A DNA stretch of 56,969 nt. Origin: an uncultured Prevotellaceae bacterium. GTDB lineage: Bacteria; Bacteroidota; Bacteroidia; Bacteroidales; Bacteroidaceae. The notes beneath the pieces are model-generated. The model saw nothing but the letters and a program-made list of their open reading frames with translations. It had not been told where the DNA came from and searched no databases. Shown one piece after another: positions 9,035 through 17,064 of the stretch. Position 1 is the stretch's first letter. Each line of letters opens with the position of its first letter. The DNA is taken from NCBI GenBank assembly GCA_947167515.1, contig CAMVIM010000024.1, positions 1-56,969 of the forward strand. Direction: 5' to 3'. Position numbers and translations under genes: made by a program.

Positions 9035-10426
9035 ATGGAGCAACTACTGCAAATAACAGAAGACATCAGCGCCTTCGTGTGGGGGTGGCCGATGATTGTT
9101 TTGTTGCTTGGCACACATATTTATTTGACCATCAGACTCAAACTTCCGCAGCGTAAAATATGGACAGCCATCCGGTTGTCGGTGCAGAGAGACAAAGACT
9201 CAACGGGCGACGTGAGCCAGTTCGCGGCGTTGGCTACATCGCTGGCTGCCACCATCGGAACGGGTAATATCATCGGTGTGGCTACGGCTGTGAGTCTGGG
9301 CGGTCCCGGAGCGGTGCTGTGGTGCTGGCTGACGGGGGTATTTGGCATTGCGACGAAATATGCTGAGGGGCTACTTGCCATCAAGTACCGTGTGAAGACG
9401 AAGGATGGCAGAATGTTGGGTGGCCCGATGTATGCGCTGGAGAAGGGTCTCGGTTACAAGTGGCTGGGCGTGCTGTTCTGCGTGTTTGCGGCGGTGGCGG
9501 CGTTCGGCATTGGCAACACGGTGCAGGCGAATGCCATCAGCGAGAATCTGTCGCAGGTGATGGCCGACTGGATGGAACCTGAACGCACGAAGATGTTCAC
9601 AGGCTTTTTGCTTGCCGCCGTGGTGGGCTTCGTGGTGATTGGCGGTGTGAAGAGCATCGCACGCTGGTGTACGGCACTGGTGCCGATGATGGCGTTGCTG
9701 TATGTGCTGGGCTGCATATATATATTATGTGTGAACCACAGTTATCTGGGTGAGGCGATGTCGCTCATCTTCAACGAGGCTTTCTCCTTGAAAGCTGTGG
9801 GTGGCGGTACGGCTGGCACAGTGCTGATGGTAGCAGCAAGATACGGTATTGCCCGAGGGCTCTTCTCGAACGAATCGGGTATGGGTTCGGCTCCCATTGT
9901 GGCAGCGGCAGCTCAGACAAGAAACCCTGTGCGCCAGGCATTGGTCTCATCGACAGGCACGTTTTGGGACACGGTGGTCATTTGTGCCGTGACGGGACTG
10001 GTCATCGTGTCGAGCATCATCGCATATCCTGACATCAGCCAAGAGGACGGGGGCATGCTGACCAAAAAAGCCTTTGGCATGATACCTTACGTAGGCACAC
10101 CTATCCTCACCTTCGGCATCCTCACCTTCTCCTTCTCCACCATCCTGGGGTGGAGTTATTATGGCGAAAGGGCGATGGAGTATCTGGCCGGAAAGAGGAG
10201 CATCGTGTTCTACCGCATCGTCTATATCCTGCTGGTGTTTGCCGGCTCCACCATGAGTCTGGCTCTGGTGTGGAATCTGGCCGACATCATGAATGCGCTG
10301 ATGGCCATCCCCAATCTGATATCGCTGCTACTCCTTTCGAGGGTGATAGCGAAAGAAACTCAGCACTACTTATGGAACAAAAACTTGGACGAAGAAGCAA
10401 AAAATGACGAATTGACCCCAGCTTGA
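9035..10426 (+). CDS. Amino acid:cation symporter, AGCS (alanine/glycine) family
   Basis: Inner-membrane carrier that takes up alanine or glycine with sodium or protons. At 463 aa it has about 10-11 hydrophobic segments. Family signature segments are visible: FAALATSLAATIGTGNIIGV near residue 65, a GGPMYALEKGLG motif near 130, and ARGLFSNESGMGSAPIVAAAA near 275. ATG start. The antiporter gene starts 70 bases downstream on the same strand with no terminator between, so they may be co-transcribed. Confidence 0.95.
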   Translation: MEQLLQITEDISAFVWGWPMIVLLLGTHIYLTIRLKLPQRKIWTAIRLSVQRDKDSTGDVSQFAALATSLAATIGTGNIIGVATAVSLGGPGAVLWCWLTGVFGIATKYAEGLLAIKYRVKTKDGRMLGGPMYALEKGLGYKWLGVLFCVFAAVAAFGIGNTVQANAISENLSQVMADWMEPERTKMFTGFLLAAVVGFVVIGGVKSIARWCTALVPMMALLYVLGCIYILCVNHSYLGEAMSLIFNEAFSLKAVGGGTAGTVLMVAARYGIARGLFSNESGMGSAPIVAAAAQTRNPVRQALVSSTGTFWDTVVICAVTGLVIVSSIIAYPDISQEDGGMLTKKAFGMIPYVGTPILTFGILTFSFSTILGWSYYGERAMEYLAGKRSIVFYRIVYILLVFAGSTMSLALVWNLADIMNALMAIPNLISLLLLSRVIAKETQHYLWNKNLDEEAKNDELTPA

Positions 10427-10496
10427 TGCTTTGCTCTAAGTTCCAATATTGCCATTACTGAGATGTTAACAAAAGAATCACAAAAGAATCAAGACT

Positions 10497-12398
10497 ATGA
10501 TAGAAGACCTTTGTATCATTATGCTGACAGCAGGCATCACGAGCCTGCTGTTCAAATTGCTGAAACAGCCAGTCGTACTGGGATACATTGTGGCAGGTAT
10601 GCTCGTCGGTCCCCACGTACTCGGCGAATCGTGGATTAACAACGAAGAAAACGCCGAGACTTGGGGCCAGATTGGTGTACTCTTCCTGCTGTTCAGCCTC
10701 GGACTTGAATTTTCCTTCAAGAAACTGCTCAAGGTGGGCAGTACTGCCGTCATCGGAGCAGGTGTCATCGTGGTCGGCATGATGGTGACGGGTATGGCGA
10801 CCGCCTATCTCTTAGGTTGGAGCAACATGAACGCTATCTTCCTGGGAGGTATGCTTTGCATGTCATCGACCACCATCGTCTTCAAGGCCATCGAAGAGGC
10901 TGGACTGCGCAGCCACCGCTTTTCTGGTGTGTGCTTCGGCATCCTCATTGTTGAAGACCTCTTTGCAGTGGTGCTCATGGTATTGCTCACTTCCATTGCT
11001 GTCAAGAATGAGTTTGAAGGCAAGGAACTGCTCTGGCAGGTGGGCAAGCTCATCATGTACATTGCTCTCTGGTTCGTGCTGGGCATCACGCTCATCCCCA
11101 CGTTTTTGCAAAAATTCAAGAAGCACCTCAACGACGAAACCCTCACCATCTTCTCCATCGGTATGTGCCTCGGCATGGTGTTGCTGGCCGTGCAGGCTGG
11201 ATTCAGCAGCGCACTCGGAGCCTTCATCATGGGTTCCGTGCTGGCCGAAACCATCGATGCAGAGCGCATTGAGCATCTGGTGCAGCCCATGAAGAACATC
11301 TTCGGTGCCATCTTCTTCGTGTCTGTCGGCATGATGATCAACCCTGCTCTATTGCTGCAATACTGGCTGCCCATCACCATCATCACTCTTGTAGTCATCG
11401 TGGGCCAAATCTTTTTCGGAAGTTTGGGCACCCTACTTTCTGGACAGCCGCTCCGAGTAGCATTGCAGACAGGCTTCTCGCTGGTGCAAATCGGAGAATT
11501 CGCCTTCATCATCGCCAGCCTCGGACAGAGCCTGCATGTGACAGACAAGAGCCTCTACCCCATCGTTGTGGCCGTCAGTGTCATCACCACCTTCCTCACT
11601 CCTTACATCATGAAGCTGGCCTACCCCACACTCGACTTCCTCGAAAAGCACATGAGCGAAAACACCAAGAAGATGCTGGACAGTTACACCGAAAAACGGC
11701 AAAACAAGGCGGGTTCCAAAAAGGCTTCGTGGTTCTCACCCACCCTTCGCATCATCAAGCTCGTCTTGCTCCACATTGCGATGGCACCTGGCATCAACCA
11801 GTTCCTCCGACTCTTCAACCAAAACCTCTATGCCCGCGAGCGGCTGGCCGAGTCGAAACGCGGTCTGGAGCGCGAGGTGGAAGATACACTCATCAGCCTT
11901 GAAATGAACATTGCCGAAGTGGAAGTGCCCATCAACTCCGCCTTTGCAGGAAAAGCCCTGAAAGAGCTCAGCATCCGCAACATCACAGGAGCCAACATCG
12001 TACGCATCATCCGTGGAGGCATCAACATCAACATCCCCGGCGGCAATCATCGGCTCTATCCTGGAGACCGCATCATATTGGCTGGTTCCGACACCGATGT
12101 GGCAGCCTTCCAGAAGATGCTGGAAACCAGTCTGGCCACAACTCCCGACCCCAACAGCATCAACACCAGCATTGTGCTTGACAACTTCACCATCACCGCA
12201 GACTCCCCTCTCCTCGGCAAGAGCATCCTCAAATCGGGTATTCGCGAACGTGGCAATTGCATCGTCATGGGCCTCGTTCGTCCCGCAGAAGATTTCTACA
12301 CCAACCCCGACCCCAACATCATCATACAAGAGGATGACATCATCATCGTGGCTGGCGAGAAACAGAAAATGCAGGAATTCTTTTCGTCAGCTTCTTAG
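10497..12398 (+). CDS. CPA2-type cation:proton antiporter with two RCK_C domains
   Basis: Inner-membrane K+ or Na+/H+ exchanger of the KefB/KefC-like CPA2 family. Residues about 1-385 form the exchanger domain, with KQPVVLGYIVAGMLVGPHV near residue 24 and GFSSALGAFIMGSVLAET near 240. A charged linker follows. Two TrkA-C (RCK_C) domains lie at about 470-545 and 560-632. The nucleotide-binding RCK_N domain of Kef proteins is absent, so regulation by glutathione or NAD in the Kef manner is unlikely. Length 633 aa; ATG start. Confidence 0.93.
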   Translation: MIEDLCIIMLTAGITSLLFKLLKQPVVLGYIVAGMLVGPHVLGESWINNEENAETWGQIGVLFLLFSLGLEFSFKKLLKVGSTAVIGAGVIVVGMMVTGMATAYLLGWSNMNAIFLGGMLCMSSTTIVFKAIEEAGLRSHRFSGVCFGILIVEDLFAVVLMVLLTSIAVKNEFEGKELLWQVGKLIMYIALWFVLGITLIPTFLQKFKKHLNDETLTIFSIGMCLGMVLLAVQAGFSSALGAFIMGSVLAETIDAERIEHLVQPMKNIFGAIFFVSVGMMINPALLLQYWLPITIITLVVIVGQIFFGSLGTLLSGQPLRVALQTGFSLVQIGEFAFIIASLGQSLHVTDKSLYPIVVAVSVITTFLTPYIMKLAYPTLDFLEKHMSENTKKMLDSYTEKRQNKAGSKKASWFSPTLRIIKLVLLHIAMAPGINQFLRLFNQNLYARERLAESKRGLEREVEDTLISLEMNIAEVEVPINSAFAGKALKELSIRNITGANIVRIIRGGININIPGGNHRLYPGDRIILAGSDTDVAAFQKMLETSLATTPDPNSINTSIVLDNFTITADSPLLGKSILKSGIRERGNCIVMGLVRPAEDFYTNPDPNIIIQEDDIIIVAGEKQKMQEFFSSAS

Positions 12399-12753
12399 TT
12401 ACAAATTCTGCGGAAACAAGACGCGAGAAGATGATTCCATCTCATGCAGATACAAAGCACCCCGGCTGAGTTCGTCCAGTCGGGGTGCTGCACTTCCATT
12501 TCCTCTATAGATGAGACTCCGTACAATATGCAATTGGTATGCTGTACAATATACAAATGAAACGGCATACCATTTGTATATGCAACGGCGTTGCCTTTAT
12601 GAGCCTATGCCCATAAAGCCCGCGAGCCTTGCTCCACTACCCCCATGAGCTTTACGGGTGTGTGGATGAAGAGGCATAACAATGAAAGGTTTACTCACCC
12701 ATCTCCACAGAAAAGGCGGAGGAGCACCGTTGAGTGCTCCTCCGCCTTTTCTG
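12399..12753. other. Gene-free, structured stretch between the antiporter gene and tmRNA
   Basis: No convincing ORF. It holds, in order, the antiporter terminator hairpin (12456-12489), two mutually exclusive hairpins around 12531-12579, the short palindrome CAACGGCGTTG at 12583-12593, a pair of competing stems that use the same CATAAAG strand (12595-12658), and the long tmRNA-end inverted repeat (12699-12762). It may be a decayed repeat element or a structured RNA; nothing matches a family I know. Confidence 0.6.
12456..12489 (+). terminator. Hairpin after the antiporter gene
   Basis: Perfect 9-bp GC-rich stem (12456-12464 with 12481-12489), 58 bases after the antiporter stop. There is no strong T run, only a pyrimidine-rich tail, so it may be a weak terminator or a 3'-end protecting hairpin. 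Confidence 0.6.
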
Positions 12754-12762
12754 TGGAGATGG
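12699..12762. repeat. Perfect 29-bp inverted repeat reaching into the tmRNA 3' end
   Basis: Arms 12699-12727 and 12734-12762 are exact inverted copies around a 6-nt loop. The GC-rich inner 13 bp followed by TTTT in the minus direction act as the tmRNA terminator. The outer part of the right arm is the last nine nucleotides of the mature tmRNA, so the left arm is an antisense copy of the acceptor 3' strand. Confidence 0.9.
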
Positions 12763-13150
12763 AGGGGATTGAACCCTCGTCCAAACAAGGAAGCCATACG
12801 CTTTCTACATGCTTATCTTGGCCTTCATTTTTCGTGCCGTGACAAGACCCAAGCCACCAATCACGACCTTATCCTCTAAAATTTCATTGGCAGCACGAGG
12901 CTACTGTCAACTATTCCCGATTTTATAGCACCGCTGATCAGAACGCTTCAGGACAAGTAGCTTTCTGGGCGATGTCTCGTTCCCCTGTCTAACAAGGGAA
13001 TTAGGCTCGATTTACTAAGCTTCGATCAAGCAGCGAGAGCGTAACGAGTTTCGCCAATTAATTCTTTGATGTCTGAGATTTGAGAGAGGGGCATCGACTC
13101 TCTGCATGCTTACGTACCACCTCATCTTGCTGTCAAATCCAGTCATCCCC
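12754..13150 (-). ncRNA. ssrA: tmRNA (transfer-messenger RNA)
   Basis: Rescues stalled ribosomes and tags the nascent peptide. The 5' end starts GGGGATGACTGGATTTGACA at 13150. The 3' tRNA-like part ends with a T arm (GGGTTCAATCC) and the acceptor strand CATCTCC plus A at 12754, pairing with GGGGATG through one G-U pair. CCA is not encoded. The tag reading frame at 13026-13055 starts at resume codon GGC and reads GETRYALAA then TGA. That is a Bacteroidota-type tag with the usual ALAA end. Length 397 nt. tRNA-Cys lies 103 bases upstream on the same strand. Confidence 0.96.
13026..13055 (-). other. tmRNA proteolysis-tag reading frame
   Basis: Ten codons on the minus strand, GGC to TGA, encode GETRYALAA. 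The first residue added by alanyl-tmRNA is not encoded here. The C-terminal ALAA is the end recognised by ClpXP-type proteases. Confidence 0.9.
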
Positions 13151-13204
13151 GACTTTCACTTGCAGCGCTTTGCGGCACTCCGCCAAGCCTCTGGTGATAA
13201 GTAT

Positions 13205-13231
13205 GGCTCAACCAGCATTGCCAATTGAGCC
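13205..13231. repeat. Hairpin between tRNA-Cys and tmRNA
   Basis: GGCTCAA and TTGAGCC (13205-13211 and 13225-13231) form a 7-bp stem around a 13-nt loop. It lacks a T run in the minus direction, so it may be a processing or pausing site rather than a terminator. Confidence 0.5.
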
Positions 13232-13250
13232 GTCTTCTTTTCTCGTTCTT

Positions 13251-13325
13251 TGGAGGTGCGTACCCGATTCGAACGGGTGTACACGGTTTTGCAGACCGTT
13301 GACTAAGCCACTCATCCAACGCACC
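13251..13325 (-). tRNA. tRNA-Cys (GCA)
   Basis: Acceptor stem GGTGCGT/ACGCACC, anticodon GCA in the loop CTGCAAA, T arm with GTTCGAATC, and discriminator T at 13254, the base expected for cysteine. Here CCA is encoded (13251-13253), unlike in the tRNA-Gly and tRNA-Arg genes of this window. A strong promoter lies just upstream. Confidence 0.96.
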
Positions 13326-13354
13326 AGATAGGGTCGCTTTTGTTTTAGCGAGTG

Positions 13355-13385
13355 CAAAGGTAGTGTAAATTGTACAATCAGCAAA
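13355..13385 (-). promoter_or_regulatory. Promoter of tRNA-Cys (and possibly tmRNA)
   Basis: Minus-strand TACCTTTG at 13355-13362 and TTTG at 13382-13385 with a 19-base spacer. It is 30 bases before the tRNA-Cys 5' end. No comparable box precedes tmRNA, so tmRNA may be read from this promoter too. Confidence 0.85.
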
Positions 13386-13401
13386 GTTTTTGGAGATTTT
13401 T

Positions 13402-13433
13402 TTTGCAAGAGAAATGTTTTTTTTCTAAATTTG
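13402..13433 (+). promoter_or_regulatory. Promoter of tilS, almost leaderless
   Basis: TTTG at 13402-13405, 20-base spacer, TAAATTTG at 13426-13433. The ATG is at 13443, so the transcript should start only a few bases before the start codon. It is divergent from the tRNA-Cys promoter; the two -33 boxes are 16 bases apart. Confidence 0.8.
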
Positions 13434-13442
13434 TGCCACTTT

Positions 13443-14750
13443 ATGAAGATTTTGCAAGAGAAAGTAGAGCGTTTTATCCGCACCAACGCACTTTTAAACG
13501 AAGGAGCACGAGTGGTGGTCGGCTTGAGTGGTGGCCCCGATTCGGTGTGTCTGGCAAGAATGCTGGACAGCATGGGCTATCAGGTGGTGGCAGTGCATTG
13601 CAACTTCCATCTTCGGGGCGAAGAAAGCATGAGGGACGAAGAGTTTGTCTCAGCACTTTGCCAAAAGATGAGATGGAAACTCCACAAGACCGACTTCGAC
13701 ACAGAGGGGTATGCCCGAGAACAGAAAATGAGCATAGAGATGGCGGCAAGAGAACTGAGGTATGAGCACTTTCAGATGCTCATGAAAGAGACGGAAAGTG
13801 AAGCCGTTGCCGTCGGTCACCATCAAGATGACAATGTGGAAACGATGCTGCTGAATGCAGTGAGAGGCACCGGCATCCGGGGGCTATGCGGTATGCAACC
13901 CAAAAACGGTGAGGTGGTGCGCCCGCTGCTGTGCCTGACAAGGCAGGAAATCCTCACCTATCTGGAAAGCATCGGACAGGACTATGTGACTGACCACACA
14001 AACTTAGAGGACAACTATGCCCGCAACAAAGTGAGGCTGGATGTGCTTCCGCTGCTGGAAAGCATCAATCTGGGGGCGGCAAAGAACCTAACCTCAACGA
14101 TGGAGAACCTGAACGAAGTGATGAAGATATATGAAGAAGCCATGAGGAATGCCATAGACCTGTGCGTGGAGAAGAAAGTTAACGGAGAGATTTTCATTTC
14201 CATAGAGAAACTACGAGGTACGCCCTCCCCCATTTCTGTGTTACATGAGGTACTTTCCCCATTGGGATTCAACAAAGTGCAGATGATTGAGTTACTGTCT
14301 GCACTGAACGAAAGCGGAAAAGTGTTTGTGGTTGGAGAAAAAAGGATGCTGGTTGATAGACAATACATCATCGTGGAGACCGAGCACACCCCCAATCCCA
14401 TGATTTCCCTCATCCGCAAGGAGGTGGTAGCCAAAGAGAACCTTCACATCCAGAAAGACGCTCGTTTTGCCTATCTCGATGCCGACAAACTACATGGAGA
14501 ACTCACCCTGCGCATGCCGCAAGAAGGTGACACATTTGCTCCCTTCGGCATGGGCGGAAGACGGAAACTTCTCAGCGACTTCCTCACCGACCAGAAGCTC
14601 AACCTCTTTGAAAAAGAAAAGCAACCTCTTCTTATGGATGGAGAAGAAATTGCTTGGGTGGTGGGTCGAAGAAGTTCTGAACTCTATCGAGTGGATGATG
14701 ACACAAAGAAAGTCATCGTTTTGTTCTATGACACAGAGAGTGAACGATAG
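13443..14750 (+). CDS. tilS: tRNA(Ile)-lysidine synthetase
   Basis: Modifies C34 of tRNA-Ile(CAU) to lysidine so that it reads AUA. The PP-loop SGGPDS is near residue 28, with the HCNFHLRG segment near 52 and GHHQDDNVET near 127. The C-terminal third has the TilS-C domain around FAPFGMGGRRKLLSDFL. About 435 aa from the ATG at 13443; an upstream in-frame TTG at 13431 lies inside the -7 box and is rejected. Confidence 0.96.
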   Translation: MKILQEKVERFIRTNALLNEGARVVVGLSGGPDSVCLARMLDSMGYQVVAVHCNFHLRGEESMRDEEFVSALCQKMRWKLHKTDFDTEGYAREQKMSIEMAARELRYEHFQMLMKETESEAVAVGHHQDDNVETMLLNAVRGTGIRGLCGMQPKNGEVVRPLLCLTRQEILTYLESIGQDYVTDHTNLEDNYARNKVRLDVLPLLESINLGAAKNLTSTMENLNEVMKIYEEAMRNAIDLCVEKKVNGEIFISIEKLRGTPSPISVLHEVLSPLGFNKVQMIELLSALNESGKVFVVGEKRMLVDRQYIIVETEHTPNPMISLIRKEVVAKENLHIQKDARFAYLDADKLHGELTLRMPQEGDTFAPFGMGGRRKLLSDFLTDQKLNLFEKEKQPLLMDGEEIAWVVGRRSSELYRVDDDTKKVIVLFYDTESER

Positions 14751-14762
14751 CACCTCTATCGT
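14744..14762. terminator. Short hairpin at the tilS stop codon
   Basis: ACGATAG and CTATCGT form a perfect 7-bp stem around a 5-nt loop that includes the tilS stop codon. There is no T run. It may mark the end of the convergent tilS and oxidoreductase transcripts. Confidence 0.35.
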
Positions 14763-14789
14763 GGGGTTACATTCTCTCTCCCAGCATGT

Positions 14790-15815
14790 TCATTTGATTT
14801 TTGACAAGGTTTCGTATGTGGATCGCAAAGCCGCAAGGTCTGTAACAATGTTTGAATGACCATGTTCGATGGCTGAGACAAATGCTTCAACTTCATTGAA
14901 ATAACCTTGCGAATATATTTGGTTGTTCACCAAAATGGGTGTGAAGTTGTTGCGCTGATAGAGATATTCTTTTGAGGGATGATGCTGACGCAGTTTTTCC
15001 GAAGGAAGGCCGAAGACACTGGGTGGCTTTGGCACGAAAGCCAGTTCCTCCATTTGCTGCATGAGATAAGTGCCTGAATGAGTACAAACTTTCAGCGTTT
15101 CTTCTGCATCCGTCCAACTATAGGCGGTGGACAGTTCAAGTGTACCAACCACTTGACCGTGTTGAAGCATGAGTACGTATGAATTCTTGGCAACCTCCTT
15201 ACATGAAAGAATTTCAGGCTGACCAAAAAGATGACAGACCAAATCAATGGGATGAATATAAAGATCAAGCAACGCATCACCTTCTGGATAATCACCTGTA
15301 AGATAATGCAAATCATAGTTGAGCAGTCGTTCTTTGCCTAATTTTTTCTTCAATAGTTGAACAGCTGGAGCGTAACGCTTTTGCAATCCCGCCATCGCAA
15401 CAGGGGACTTGTGATGTTGTTGCAAAGCAATCAGCGTGTTAAGTTCGTCCAAAGTCAGGCAGGGCGGTTTCTCAACAAACAAAGACTTTCCACTTTTCAG
15501 TATTTGCGAAGTGATGGAGAAATGAGCAGAGGGAGAAGCCGATACAAAGACACCTTTTATTTCTTTATCTTCCAGAATGGTGGAGAGCGACGTCGTGGCT
15601 TTCACGCCTGGATACTTTTGTTCAATCATCCTTGCTTTGGGTTCCGACGTGACGCAGATGTATTTCAACGGCACACCAAGGTAATGAAGCACGGGATAAA
15701 GATTGGTCAGCGAGTGCTGACCCATACCCACGAAAGCATATTGACACTGGGGCGTTTGGCGCAGGAAGGCCATGCTCCGTATTCGTTTGTAGCGGTCTAT
15801 CAGTCTCTGTATCAT
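14790..15815 (-). CDS. Gfo/Idh/MocA family oxidoreductase
   Basis: NAD(P)-dependent dehydrogenase of the glucose-fructose oxidoreductase type. The N-terminal Rossmann fold starts YAFVGMGQHSLTNL near residue 27 and the family EKP motif (FVEKPPCLTLDEL) is near 115. The second domain carries the YIHPIDLVCHLFG histidine segment near 205, typical of the substrate site. Length 341 aa. Its ATG overlaps the radical SAM stop codon (ATGA), so the two are translationally coupled. The substrate is unknown, probably a sugar or cyclitol. Confidence 0.88.
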   Translation of the reverse strand: MIQRLIDRYKRIRSMAFLRQTPQCQYAFVGMGQHSLTNLYPVLHYLGVPLKYICVTSEPKARMIEQKYPGVKATTSLSTILEDKEIKGVFVSASPSAHFSITSQILKSGKSLFVEKPPCLTLDELNTLIALQQHHKSPVAMAGLQKRYAPAVQLLKKKLGKERLLNYDLHYLTGDYPEGDALLDLYIHPIDLVCHLFGQPEILSCKEVAKNSYVLMLQHGQVVGTLELSTAYSWTDAEETLKVCTHSGTYLMQQMEELAFVPKPPSVFGLPSEKLRQHHPSKEYLYQRNNFTPILVNNQIYSQGYFNEVEAFVSAIEHGHSNIVTDLAALRSTYETLSKIK

Positions 15816-16870
15816 TGTATTGCTTTAAGATGTTCCCGGTAGGTGGTTCGTGGGTTGGATGTCCATTGATAGTGCCCATAGAAACGTTCAATGAGCGACT
15901 TCGGCATCAGACGTTCAAAGTTACGCAAGAGGATGATGTCATATTTACGATGGAAGTTAATCCAGCAATCGTTGCACTCATGCGAATATTGGCATTGGGT
16001 CTTGCTGGCAGCACTGCCGTTGAAAATCTCGTCGAGCGATTGCTGATGAACATTTCCCAGCACCACGTCAAGATTCTGGCAAATCGGCACATCGCCATTG
16101 CTATGAATGACAAGGCTGCTCAAAATGCTCTGGCAACGCAAACGCAGATTTCCTTTTCGCCACTCGTCGTAGAGAGCCACGAAATCGTAATTTTCCTGTG
16201 TCTCATGGATGCGTTGGGGTATTTGCTTCACGAAATCATCTGCCGCCAACAATTCACTGGTCGTATCAAAGAAAGCCATGGTACCGTAGATGCCAATGCG
16301 CACATCCACTTGATAACGCTTTGCCACGTCTATCACGAACTCCATATCCTTGAAGTCATTCCAAGGCGAAAGGCAGAACATGAGCGATATGGGCACTTCA
16401 TCCTTTAGAGCCTCTATCACTTCTATCACTTTGTCATAACCATCCCTTCCTCGCATTCGCTGATAGGTTTCACGTCCACCATCGAGAGAAACGTAAAGGT
16501 GGCGAGGCTTGTAGTTTCGCACAGCATCTATGACACGGCTAGGCGTGAGGCAATTCGACAAAAGCGTGTAGTTGGGATGATTCTTTTGAAACCAAGTCAT
16601 GATCTCATTTGCCTGAGGGTGAAGGATAAATTCACCACCTTCCAATCCTACGGTCGTCCGTTTTGTGACACACCGACTTTGCATGATTCGCTGAATGTCT
16701 TCAAGCGACAAATGTTCCACAGGCTTCTGCCAGATGTTGCAGTGCTTGCAACGTGACTGACAGATGGTGGTGGAATAAATCATCAATTGCGAAAGTCGCT
16801 TATGTCGGGGACGAATGATATTGTTCAGGTATAGAAGGCCATTATAGGCATAATCATAAATGCTATACAT
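15812..16870 (-). CDS. Radical SAM protein with SPASM-type C-terminus
   Basis: A radical S-adenosylmethionine enzyme. The CxxxCxxC cluster motif CQSRCKHC is near residue 38, and the GGE-like segment GLEGGEFILHP is near 75. The C-terminal part has several cysteines (CQSILSS, VPICQNLD, CQYSHECNDCW) that fit an auxiliary iron-sulphur cluster of the SPASM/Twitch type. Length 352 aa; ATG start. It is coupled to a Gfo/Idh/MocA oxidoreductase, which points to a two-step modification of a small molecule, lipid or peptide. The substrate cannot be read from the sequence. Confidence 0.88.
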   Translation of the reverse strand: MYSIYDYAYNGLLYLNNIIRPRHKRLSQLMIYSTTICQSRCKHCNIWQKPVEHLSLEDIQRIMQSRCVTKRTTVGLEGGEFILHPQANEIMTWFQKNHPNYTLLSNCLTPSRVIDAVRNYKPRHLYVSLDGGRETYQRMRGRDGYDKVIEVIEALKDEVPISLMFCLSPWNDFKDMEFVIDVAKRYQVDVRIGIYGTMAFFDTTSELLAADDFVKQIPQRIHETQENYDFVALYDEWRKGNLRLRCQSILSSLVIHSNGDVPICQNLDVVLGNVHQQSLDEIFNGSAASKTQCQYSHECNDCWINFHRKYDIILLRNFERLMPKSLIERFYGHYQWTSNPRTTYREHLKAIQ

Positions 16871-17064
16871 ATAAAATAGTCGTTGCGGTTTTTATTCTCT
16901 CTGAATTGGATATAATTGAACAAATCTGTAATTATTACTCTTTTTCCGCTGCAAAATTATAACTAATTATTAAGATGGCATAGAAAAAAGAACGAAAAAT
17001 CATTTTTTCCGTCAAATTGGCAGCTGAGCTGAAGCGTCTATTCGCAAGGTGACACTCGTCGTGT

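Noticed and set aside
12645-12879. Small plus-strand frames around tmRNA
   Set aside because: They lie on the tmRNA gene and its palindrome; the sequence is explained by RNA.
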